A DNA stretch of 5,391 nt, from positions 1 through 5,391 of the forward strand of contig JAADHX010000034.1 in assembly GCA_013151655.1 (NCBI GenBank). Reading direction: 5' to 3'. A program made the translations under genes and the position numbers. The notes under the pieces are model-generated. The model had not been told where the DNA came from, ran no database searches, and saw only the letters and a list, made by a program, of their open reading frames with translations. Shown one piece after another: positions 1 through 5,232 of this stretch (the first letter of the stretch is position 1; every line of letters starts with the position of its first letter). Origin of the DNA: Actinomycetota bacterium. GTDB taxonomy: Bacteria > Actinomycetota > Acidimicrobiia > Acidimicrobiales > Poriferisodalaceae.

Positions 1-542
1 CAGATCAAGTCGCCAGCTTCGGTTACCAAGACTGGCACGGTCACCCCATGTGGTTCGAACCGTTCGAGCGCCTCGGTGGGGCTGGTAATGACCGCTACGA
101 ACTGCATCTCGTGAGCCACCAGCCACCTAACCGCCTGCATAGCCAATTCGACCACAGCGATGTGAGCCAGGACGCCAAAGTCCACGGCCGTGAGGTTGTC
201 CGCATCCACCCCTCGGCCGCGGCGCGACGCGGCATCAACAACGGCGACACCGTGCGACTGTTCAACGATCGCGGCCAGTGTCTCGCCAGCGCCGAGCTCG
301 ATGACCAACTCATGCCCGACGTGGTGGCCCTACCAACTGGCGCGTGGTTCGACCCATTCCAAATCGACTCGGGGTCCACCATAGAGTTGGCCGGAAATCC
401 GAACGTTCTCACTGCCGACATCGGCACCTCGTCGTTAGCTCAGGGACCGTCGTCGAGTACCTGTTTGGTCGAGATCGAGCCGTTCACCGGCGATGCTCCG
501 CGACCTCGTGTCTATGAGCCACCGCGGTTGGCCAGGCAATAG
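1..542 (+). CDS. Molybdopterin oxidoreductase, BisC/TorA/DMSO-reductase type, C-terminal fragment (5' end outside window)
   Basis: The reading frame is open from base 3 to the TAG at 540-542, giving the last 179 residues; the ATG at 48 is internal, since family-like sequence (YQDWHGHP) precedes it. Visible motifs are RLHSQ at fragment residues 44-48, a GREVVRIHP segment near 62-70, TGAWFDP near 112-118 and GNPNVLTADIGTSSLAQG near 131-148. These are characteristic of the C-terminal molybdopterin-dinucleotide-binding domain in the biotin sulfoxide / TMAO / DMSO reductase branch. By family knowledge, such enzymes carry bis-MGD molybdenum and reduce S- or N-oxides. The catalytic domain and any Tat signal lie upstream, so substrate and location cannot be judged. 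The gene converges on the toxin-antitoxin operon with a 37-bp gap and shows no functional link to the genes that follow. The family is confident; the specific substrate is not. Confidence 0.9.
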   Translation, partial: DQVASFGYQDWHGHPMWFEPFERLGGAGNDRYELHLVSHQPPNRLHSQFDHSDVSQDAKVHGREVVRIHPSAAARRGINNGDTVRLFNDRGQCLASAELDDQLMPDVVALPTGAWFDPFQIDSGSTIELAGNPNVLTADIGTSSLAQGPSSSTCLVEIEPFTGDAPRPRVYEPPRLARQ

Positions 543-548
543 GCGAGA

Positions 549-585
549 CTCTCCGGTGGCCGTCACAACACGCACGGCGCTAGAG
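549..585. terminator. Weak candidate bidirectional terminator between convergent genes
   Basis: GCCGT (559-563) can pair with ACGGC (574-578) around a 10-nt loop. CTCT (549-552) can pair with AGAG (582-585) outside it. The dyad sits in the gap between convergent stop codons, where a shared terminator is expected. The stem is short, interrupted, and has no T-tract on either side, so it may be chance. Confidence 0.22.
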
Positions 586-1149
586 GGCGCTGATCGAGGT
601 CGGTGCCCAGGTCGGCCATCTCGGTGGGTAGTCGGCGGTGCCTGTGCGGAATGACGCGATTTCGTTTGGTCCGCTGTCGGTCGAGTTGTCGTAGAAGGTG
701 GCTTTCCAACAGGTGGGGACGACCCCGGCGACGAGGGGCCAGATTCGTTGGTAGCGGGCTGCGAGCTTGGACATAGGGACCTCGTGGCCTCCTGCCTGGA
801 CCCGGGCGGCGACCCGCGGGCCGCTCAGCTCGAAGGGGATCATGATGACCTGCAGTGCGACGTCGTAGCCGGCCGCGGTCGCGGTGTGGATCAGATCCGC
901 TTTGCTTGGGTGTGAGAACACGGTTTCGGTACAGAAGTCGAGCCGGGCATCGATGAGGGCCTGTCTCGTCTTAGCTGCGATGGTGGCGGCTTCATAGGAG
1001 CGTTCGGCAACGTCCGCTGGGAATCGTTGGGCGGCGATCCGGTCGGCGTTGACGAACGGAAGTCCGGGGCGGTCCGGTTCGATGATTCGTTCGAAGAATG
1101 TGGTTTTGCCCGCTCCGTTTGGACCGGCGAGGAGATCGAGGCGGCTCAC
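580..1149 (-). CDS. Zeta-like toxin (P-loop kinase), second gene of a toxin-antitoxin operon
   Basis: This 189-residue protein has the layout of the short zeta-toxin/AAA-kinase family. Walker A GPNGAGKTT is at residues 9-17 and NADRIA at 34-39, carrying the Asp expected near the substrate. ETVFS is at 75-79, RVAARVQAGGHEVP at 112-125, followed by RYQRIW and the late YDNS at 153-156. The WPxWxP ending also fits the family, so it looks intact. Known zeta toxins phosphorylate UDP-N-acetylglucosamine and so block peptidoglycan synthesis in the cytoplasm; the same substrate here is inferred. The start is GTG at 1149-1147, overlapping the antitoxin TGA as GTGA, which implies translational coupling with antitoxin made first. 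The second Arg often seen before the RY pair is Ala here (AARY); I cannot say whether this weakens activity. Confidence 0.87.
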   Translation of the reverse strand: MSRLDLLAGPNGAGKTTFFERIIEPDRPGLPFVNADRIAAQRFPADVAERSYEAATIAAKTRQALIDARLDFCTETVFSHPSKADLIHTATAAGYDVALQVIMIPFELSGPRVAARVQAGGHEVPMSKLAARYQRIWPLVAGVVPTCWKATFYDNSTDSGPNEIASFRTGTADYPPRWPTWAPTSISAL

Positions 1150-1526
1150 AGAAGCCGGGTCGTACCGTCTGGGCTGATCTCGATGAGTGCTCCATCGCCA
1201 TCGAGAGAAACGGTTCGTTTTCCTTCAGTGCGGGCGGAGCGCCCAAACCGCGCTGAGGCAACCCGTTCGGACATAGTGGCGTCAATCAGAGCGTGGGCGA
1301 TTTGTCGATCGGGGTCGGCCAGCTCGGCGAACTGGGCCCGCCCGGCGGCGGCCTCGCGGACCTTGCGGTGAGCAAGGGTGCCGGAGCGCTCCACCTGCAT
1401 GCCGATCCGGGCCCAGTAATTGATCTGCTCTGTGGCCGACCGGTGATCTAGGGCCGCGACCGCTGCTGCGGCTTCGAATACGTCGGCTGTCACTCTGGTC
1501 GGTGTGGAAGAATTGGCCTTCGCCAT
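1146..1526 (-). CDS. ParD-like antitoxin, first gene of the operon
   Basis: This 126-residue protein matches the ParD-like antitoxin family (PF11903 type), recognised from memory. A short beta strand (TRVTADVFEAAAAVAALDHRS, about residues 10-30) is followed by the SATEQINYWARIGMQVE helix near 30-46. Together these form a ribbon-helix-helix DNA-binding fold. The tail GALIEISPDGTTRLL resembles the family's C-terminal hairpin. The stretch between, about 50-105, is Ala/Arg-rich and probably contacts the toxin. The ATG at 1526-1524 is preceded by GGAGAA (1536-1531 on the minus strand), a good ribosome binding site about 6 nt away. It overlaps the zeta-like kinase gene by 4 bp and has tandem dyads immediately upstream. 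The likely role is neutralising the kinase and repressing the shared promoter. Pairing this antitoxin family with a zeta-like kinase is inferred from the gene order. Confidence 0.8.
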   Translation of the reverse strand: MAKANSSTPTRVTADVFEAAAAVAALDHRSATEQINYWARIGMQVERSGTLAHRKVREAAAGRAQFAELADPDRQIAHALIDATMSERVASARFGRSARTEGKRTVSLDGDGALIEISPDGTTRLL

Positions 1527-1541
1527 CGGATTCTCCGGCCC

Positions 1542-1577
1542 TGTAGTAGATTGCTACAACTGTAGCAGATTGCGACA
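1542..1577. promoter_or_regulatory. Tandem dyad operator upstream of the toxin-antitoxin operon
   Basis: Two copies of a 17-bp near-palindrome, TGTAGTAGATTGCTACA (1542-1558) and TGTAGCAGATTGCGACA (1561-1577), lie 19 bp apart start to start, with one mismatch in each dyad. Half-sites TGTAGCA and TGCTACA also form a perfect 16-bp palindrome across the junction (1552-1567). The array lies 16 bp upstream of the antitoxin ATG and next to its ribosome binding site. Cooperative binding of ribbon-helix-helix dimers to tandem half-sites is the known mode for such antitoxins, so autoregulation is the best inference. I could not pick out a convincing -10/-35 pair on the minus strand. Confidence 0.72.
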
Positions 1578-1606
1578 GGAACTGCTTCTGTGGTGGCTCG
1601 CGGTGG

Positions 1607-1667
1607 GGTTAGGCGCTGAGATCCCGGCCTGTTGTCTTGGCCCTAACCGTCGGTCGACAAGGGCCAA
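1607..1667. repeat. Overlapping inverted repeats in the divergent intergenic region
   Basis: TTGGCCCT (1637-1644) is a perfect inverted repeat of AGGGCCAA (1660-1667), with a 15-nt loop that contains a further GTC/GAC pairing. A second pair, GGTTAGG (1607-1613) and CCTAACC (1642-1648), shares bases 1642-1644 with the first, so as RNA the two stems would exclude each other. No T-tract follows on either strand, so it is not an obvious terminator. It may be a protein site or part of a 5' leader of the minus-strand operon; its function is unknown. Confidence 0.45.
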
Positions 1668-1691
1668 CGTCACGCTGTCGAGGTCGAGTTG

Positions 1692-1720
1692 TTGGGATGT
1701 GCTGCTCGATCGGCTAACGT
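1692..1720 (+). promoter_or_regulatory. Candidate promoter for the helicase operon
   Basis: TTGGGA (1692-1697) and TAACGT (1715-1720) are separated by 17 bp. They approximate a housekeeping -35 (TTGACA) and an actinomycete -10 (TANNNT). Transcription would begin near 1727 and give a leader of about 240 nt before the helicase ATG. This rests on two weak hexamers in a divergent intergenic region and is tentative. Confidence 0.28.
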
Positions 1721-1750
1721 GAACGAAGTTCCTCGGACGTGGGTGAGAAC

Positions 1751-1770
1751 CCGAGAACCGAGAAACCGAG
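1751..1770. repeat. Short CCGAG direct repeats
   Basis: CCGAG occurs at 1751-1755, 1758-1762 and 1766-1770, each of the first two followed by A-rich spacers. A matching CTCGG lies upstream at 1732-1736. This could be a slipped-pairing RNA element or a small protein-binding array; it could also be simple low-complexity sequence. Confidence 0.4.
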
Positions 1771-1889
1771 ACGTTGGCTTGCCTGACCGCAGGCCAACGA
1801 AGACGGCTGATGCGGTAGTCCCGCATCTGCGGCTCAAGCGGCGCCTGCCAAACGAGCCGTAGTCGTCCCTCACCAACTCTCACACCGCC

Positions 1890-1898
1890 AAAAGGGGA
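1890..1898 (+). promoter_or_regulatory. Strong ribosome-binding-like sequence before the leader ORF
   Basis: AAAAGGGGA is the most purine-rich Shine-Dalgarno-like stretch in the intergenic region. It lies about 12 nt before the GTG at 1910 and 67 nt before the helicase ATG, so it fits the short leader ORF rather than the helicase itself. A 5-bp hairpin, CGCAC (1899-1903) with GTGCG (1910-1914), separates them and would cover the GTG, possibly modulating access. Confidence 0.4.
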
Positions 1899-1909
1899 CG
1901 CACACTCAC

Positions 1910-1969
1910 GTGCGCCACTACCTCAGAACGGACGCCCGTCAACCTTGGATAAGGCCCCAGACAACATGA
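1910..1969 (+). CDS. Candidate 19-residue leader peptide, overlapping the helicase start
   Basis: A GTG at 1910-1912 opens a 19-codon frame encoding MRHYLRTDARQPWIRPQTT, ending in TGA at 1967-1969. The stop overlaps the helicase ATG at 1966-1968 in the classic ATGA arrangement. It is preceded by an AAGGGG ribosome-binding-like stretch, although the spacing (about 12 nt) is a little long. The peptide is basic (five Arg or His in the first ten residues) and resembles nothing I can name. If translated, it would couple ribosomes onto the helicase start, which has only a distant AAGG of its own. Short ORFs with such a stop can arise by chance, so this is a hypothesis. Confidence 0.3.
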   Translation: MRHYLRTDARQPWIRPQTT

Positions 1970-3321
1970 AACCCAGCGATGCGCTGATCAGCTTCGCGGC
2001 AACGGGTTCGGTCGCCGACGAGTTTCGCACCGAGTATGGCTTCGACGCTGCGGCCCAGGCCCACATCGACGGCTCGATCTCGCCAGCTCAGCTCGCAATG
2101 CTCAAGGCCGACGAACCTGGCTGGCTACGCAGCCTGTGGCGCCTTCTCGACGAGGCCGAGACGGCACTAGCCGCGGCGCGCAAGATGGTTAGGGGCCCGC
2201 AGAGGTCTACCATCCTCGAAGATCTCGACGGTGACTGTTACCTCATCGACGACGCCATAACAGCTCTCACCGGCGAGCTACCACCCGCCGACGCACCCAG
2301 TCAATCGCAGGCTCACAGCCCGGTAGAGACGCAGACTTTCGCTGGAGTTAGCCAGCTACAGCTTTCCTGCACCGGCGGGAACCTGGTGGCCTGGATTGGC
2401 GGCCACAACGCCAAGCTCGGCTCGCACGCCGAGGTTGTCGACCTACTCGGTGAGTTTGGTGCCAGTGGAATTGACTGGCAGCCGGGCCCCAACGTCAAAG
2501 TTCCCGGAGTCGGCCGGGCCTCGACCGTGGTGGCTCCGTTGGTCGCGACTCTTGGTTGGCTCGTTTCGCACGCGAGTCCGACCGGCGACGAGCGCCAAGG
2601 GGTAAGCGTCGGCTGGATGGGTCTGGTGGCCGCAGCGGCAGTGGAACATGTCGCTCAGGGTCGCTTCGTTCTAGGGATATCGAACCCAAGAAATCGCCAC
2701 GACTCCGGCACCGGCCTCACGACGCTTCACGCCCGCTGGAACCCCGCCCTCATTAACCCCGAAGCCCTCGACTCACTAGTGGAGGCCCTGCCAGGAGCCT
2801 CCATGGCCAGCCAGGGCAAGCAGGACCGCGCCGCGTTTACCAAGGGCGTGCTCGGCGACATCGTGCACGCCATTGTCTCCACCGCGTGTGCCAAGGTCGA
2901 CGTTCCGGCATCACCGCCAGATCCACGCACACGAAACGATGTCGGCGAGGTCATTCTCGCCCACTTGGATGGGTCGAGGTTCGAGGTCCCGACTCGGCCA
3001 GGCACCGATGTCGCCAAACGGCTCAAGGACTGGTCCAAGCCGGTGAGCGGTGTCCTACAGACTCGCCTGATTGTTCAGCTCGACCCGCCCGATGTGTCGA
3101 ACGGTTGGTTCGCGCAGGTTCTGGCACCTTCGGAACGAGGCACCGGCCTCGAACCCATCGAGATCGCCGAGAACTCACACTCCAAGGCTCGTGGTCGATA
3201 CATCCGCGACCAGCTTCATCGGCTGGAACGCATGTTTCAGGCCTTGTTGCGACCTGGCGGTCGCCGTCGAGGCCAAGTGATCCTGTCCCAGGACGAGGCT
3301 TGGCGCTTGATGAGCGACTAA
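1966..3321 (+). CDS. N-terminal half of a HelZ-like SNF2 helicase, ended by an in-frame TAA
   Basis: The frame encodes 451 residues from ATG 1966. The alternative TTG at 1945 adds seven residues, and no ATG or GTG lies in frame further up before the stop at 1816. ATG is preferred because AAGG (1951-1954) lies 11 nt upstream and the leader ORF stop overlaps it. Numbered from the TTG, there is an Ala/Glu-rich helical region at about 20-110, a Pro/Ser linker near 112-128, and a globular part with WNPALINPEALDSLVEALPGA near 265-285. RLIVQLDPPDVSNGWFAQVLAP (about 374-394) and VILSQDEAWRLM near the end match the SNF2-associated region (PF12419/DUF3670 type) that precedes the ATPase core in mycobacterial HelZ (Rv2101) relatives. 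There is no nuclease or zinc motif. Alone it lacks every helicase motif and ends in the middle of the conserved domain, so it is best read as half of a gene. Confidence 0.78.
   Translation: MKPSDALISFAATGSVADEFRTEYGFDAAAQAHIDGSISPAQLAMLKADEPGWLRSLWRLLDEAETALAAARKMVRGPQRSTILEDLDGDCYLIDDAITALTGELPPADAPSQSQAHSPVETQTFAGVSQLQLSCTGGNLVAWIGGHNAKLGSHAEVVDLLGEFGASGIDWQPGPNVKVPGVGRASTVVAPLVATLGWLVSHASPTGDERQGVSVGWMGLVAAAAVEHVAQGRFVLGISNPRNRHDSGTGLTTLHARWNPALINPEALDSLVEALPGASMASQGKQDRAAFTKGVLGDIVHAIVSTACAKVDVPASPPDPRTRNDVGEVILAHLDGSRFEVPTRPGTDVAKRLKDWSKPVSGVLQTRLIVQLDPPDVSNGWFAQVLAPSERGTGLEPIEIAENSHSKARGRYIRDQLHRLERMFQALLRPGGRRRGQVILSQDEAWRLMSD
3319..3321 (+). other. In-frame nonsense codon (TAA) inside the helicase gene
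   Basis: The codons read GAC TAA GGC. The frame before and after is identical, with no indel. The next 12 codons, GHLLTLAGFDLRV, continue the family's ...EAWxFL-x(5)-LL-x(2)-AGFxVxVPA pattern in register if TAA is counted as one residue. One base change (for example from GAA, CAA or AAA) would explain it. TAA is not a selenocysteine or pyrrolysine codon. Confidence 0.85.
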
Positions 3322-3357
3322 GGCCACCTCCTCACCCTTGCGGGCTTCGACCTACGG

Positions 3358-5232
3358 GTGCCTGCACTAGCACCAAAGAAGGCCAAGGCCGCTTTGCGCT
3401 TGACGTCAGAGGAAACCCACGACTCGGTCGTCGGCGCCCAGCAACTAGCAAACGTACGCTGGTCAGTGGTTTTCGACGACGTCGAGCTAACCGCAGAAGA
3501 GATCGCCCAGCTCGCGCTCGAGGCCAGACCGCTGGTTAAATCACGCGGAAAATGGATTGAGATCGACCAAGTCGATCTCGCAGCCGCGGCAGCCGCGCTG
3601 GCCGAACGGGCCGGGCTCACCAAGATGTCAGGCGCCGACATGTTGCGTCACGCTCTTGGCCTCGAAGGATCTCCTCTCGCTGGCGGTGTCGACATCGCCG
3701 GAGTCGGTTGGGCAGCAGAACTGCTAAAGGGCATCTCGGCCCTCCCAGAGAACCCAGACACCACGCCCGCTGGGTTCAACGGCGAGCTCAGGTCTTATCA
3801 GGCCGACGCTCTGGCATGGCTCGAGTTCCTCGATGGCGCAGGCTTAGGAGGCTGCCTCGCTCTCGACATGGGCCTCGGCAAAACTCCGACCACGCTGGCC
3901 GCGTTTTCAGCCTCGACCGGCCGTGGGCCAGGGCTCGTCATCGCTCCCCCCGCAGTCGTCGGTAACTGGGCCATCGAAGCAGCCCGCTTTGTTCCTGACC
4001 TCAAGGTTCATGTCCACCATGGTCCATCCCGTGCATCTGGCAAGAAGCTGCTCAAGATCATCGAAGACGTCGATGTGGTTATCACCACCTACGGGATCGC
4101 CGTTCGCGAGATGGACGAGCTCTCAAAGCTGACTTGGGGAAAGATCGCTATCGATGAGGCCCAGGCCATCAAGAACCCGGCGGCCGAGGTGTCCCAACAA
4201 CTACGCCGCCTCAACGCTCACACCCGCGTCGCGCTCACCGGAACACCGATCGAGAACGGTCTCAGCGACCTCTGGTCGATCATGGATTGGGCCAACCCAG
4301 GGCTCGTCGGCGACCGGGCTAGTTTTGTGGGCCAACTCACGCCCGACAATAGGGGATCGAACTCGAGCGAGGCCGGCGAAAACGCTCTAAAGGCCCTAAA
4401 TGGGGTTCTGGTATACCGTCGCACCAAATCCGAACCTGAGATAGCCGCCGAGCTACCCGATCGCATCGACGAACTCGACCATTGCGCCATGACTCAAGAG
4501 CAGATCGGCCTGTACCAAGCCGTGATCGACAGCTTGGTGGTCGACTCAGACGCAACCGATGCGGGCACGCCGGCCCGCAAGGGTGCAGTCCTGGCCGCCA
4601 TAACCGCTCTGAAACAGATCTGCAACCATCCGGTCAACTACCAGACCGACGACAAACCACTCGACGGACGTTCCGGCAAACTTGCCAGGCTCAACGAGAT
4701 CATGGAGTCAGTGTTTGCTTCTGGCGAGAAGATGCTCATCTTCACCCACTACGCCACGTGGGGCGAACGTATGGCTGGCTACCTAACCGACCGCACCGGA
4801 AAGGACATTCGTTGTTACCACGGTGGTCTTAGCCGCATGGCTCGCGACCGTATGGTCGCCGAGTTCGAGGCCATGGAGGGTCCCGGCGCTCTAGTGCTGT
4901 CGCTGAAGGCTGGAGGCACCGGCCTCAACCTGACGGCGGCTAACCATGTGGTTCTCTACGATCGGTGGTGGAATCCAGCCGTCGAGGATCAAGCCCGCGA
5001 TCGTGTCTGGCGAATCGGCCAAACCAAAACTGTCATCTGCCACCGGCTTATCTGCCCCGGAACCGTCGACGAACGTGTCGAGGAGATCGTGGCCGGAAAA
5101 CGCCACATCGCCAACATGGTGCTCCCGAAGTCCAGTTCGATAGCGAGCCTCGACGTTAGCCAACTCCAGCAGGCGCTCGGCATCGACCCAGACCTCCTCC
5201 TGACCGGCGAAGAAGCCGAGGTGCCGTCATGA
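3358..5232 (+). CDS. C-terminal half of a HelZ-like SNF2 helicase, complete DEAQ-type ATPase core
   Basis: From the GTG at 3358 this ORF has 624 residues. Residues 1-100 continue the SNF2-associated domain (RPLVKSRGKWIEID at 58-70). The core follows: LRSYQADALAWL at 144-155, Walker A DMGLGKT at 170-176, motif Ia VIAPPAVVGNW at 194-204, Walker B DEAQ at 266-269 and motif III LTGTPIEN at 293-300. In the second lobe are IFTHY at 461-465, LSLKAGGTGLNLTAANHVVLYDRWWNP at 514-540 and motif VI QARDRVWRIGQ at 545-555. By family knowledge such SNF2 ATPases translocate on double-stranded DNA and remodel protein-DNA complexes, generally without strand separation. Upstream of the GTG there is no purine-rich ribosome binding site, and the frame is continuous with the previous ORF except for one TAA, so independent initiation is doubtful. 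The next gene overlaps its stop. Confidence 0.92.
   Translation: MPALAPKKAKAALRLTSEETHDSVVGAQQLANVRWSVVFDDVELTAEEIAQLALEARPLVKSRGKWIEIDQVDLAAAAAALAERAGLTKMSGADMLRHALGLEGSPLAGGVDIAGVGWAAELLKGISALPENPDTTPAGFNGELRSYQADALAWLEFLDGAGLGGCLALDMGLGKTPTTLAAFSASTGRGPGLVIAPPAVVGNWAIEAARFVPDLKVHVHHGPSRASGKKLLKIIEDVDVVITTYGIAVREMDELSKLTWGKIAIDEAQAIKNPAAEVSQQLRRLNAHTRVALTGTPIENGLSDLWSIMDWANPGLVGDRASFVGQLTPDNRGSNSSEAGENALKALNGVLVYRRTKSEPEIAAELPDRIDELDHCAMTQEQIGLYQAVIDSLVVDSDATDAGTPARKGAVLAAITALKQICNHPVNYQTDDKPLDGRSGKLARLNEIMESVFASGEKMLIFTHYATWGERMAGYLTDRTGKDIRCYHGGLSRMARDRMVAEFEAMEGPGALVLSLKAGGTGLNLTAANHVVLYDRWWNPAVEDQARDRVWRIGQTKTVICHRLICPGTVDERVEEIVAGKRHIANMVLPKSSSIASLDVSQLQQALGIDPDLLLTGEEAEVPS
3559..3579. 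repeat. Perfect 9-bp inverted repeat inside the helicase gene
   Basis: GAGATCGAC and GTCGATCTC flank CAA, a perfect hairpin dyad within codons for EIDQVDL. It lies about 200 bp after the C-terminal ORF's GTG. It may be a by-product of alternating ATC/GAC codons; no function is evident. Confidence 0.5.
5218..5231 (+). promoter_or_regulatory. Ribosome binding site and ATGA coupling for the last gene
   Basis: GAGG at 5218-5221 sits 7 nt before the ATG at 5229-5231, inside the last helicase codons. The ATG overlaps the helicase TGA at 5230-5232. This fixes the start of the downstream gene and implies co-translation with the helicase. Confidence 0.65.

Larger units (their letters stand above)
1721..1905 (+). 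ncRNA. Potentially structured 5' leader of the helicase operon (unassigned)
   Basis: Successive stems can be drawn. GAAC/GTTC spans 1721-1731. CGTTGGC (1772-1778) pairs with GCCAACG (1793-1799). GATGCGG (1809-1815) pairs perfectly with CCGCATC (1821-1827) around a 5-nt loop. ACGGCT (1803-1808) pairs with AGCCGT (1855-1860), stacking directly outside that hairpin. Between 1751 and 1770 the pentamer CCGAG occurs three times at 7- to 8-bp steps, and any copy could pair with CTCGG at 1732-1736. I recognise no riboswitch or known RNA family. No convincing gene larger than the short leader ORF lies in 1527-1965. A structured untranslated leader is an inference from these helices only. Confidence 0.33.
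1966..5232 (+). pseudogene. Full extent of the HelZ-like helicase gene, interrupted by one stop
   Basis: Joining the two ORFs through the TAA gives about 1,088 codon positions, close to the usual 1,000-1,100 residues of HelZ-type SNF2 proteins. Order: accessory N-terminus, SNF2-associated domain straddling the stop, ATPase domain 1, ATPase domain 2, short C-terminal tail. No other stop or frameshift was seen, and both ATPase lobes look intact, so any inactivation must be recent or apparent. It could be a true pseudogene, a sequencing or assembly error, a readthrough gene, or a naturally split pair. The start at 1966 and the ATGA junction with the next gene define an operon. Calling it a pseudogene is a working label, not a proven state. 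Confidence 0.6.

Noticed and set aside
48..542. A complete small gene starting at ATG 48
   Set aside because: The frame is open to the window edge and the residues before ATG 48 fit the molybdoenzyme family, so this is the tail of a larger gene.
1027..1371. A plus-strand ORF antisense to the toxin-antitoxin junction
   Set aside because: Both minus-strand genes there have clear family motifs, and the plus-strand product has none.
1637..1667. Intrinsic terminator
   Set aside because: The stem is good but no T-run follows on either strand, and it lies between divergent, not convergent, genes.
1751..1770. CRISPR array or larger repeat array
   Set aside because: The units are only five bases with 2- to 3-base spacers; there is no repeat-spacer structure and no cas gene.
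1554..1883. A 109-codon minus-strand ORF filling the divergent intergenic region
   Set aside because: It has no recognisable domain, is Arg/Ser-rich, overlaps the operator dyads and hairpins, and no good ribosome binding site was evident.
3319..3321. Selenocysteine or pyrrolysine recoding at the helicase stop
   Set aside because: The codon is TAA, not TGA or TAG, and other genes in the window end normally with TAG and TGA.
2886..3539. A long 217-codon plus-strand ORF in another frame, crossing the helicase stop
   Set aside because: Its product is Arg/Pro/Ser-rich low-complexity sequence typical of an out-of-frame shadow, while frame 1 carries clear SNF2-associated and helicase motifs through the same region. 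It does not bridge the TAA as a frameshift would.
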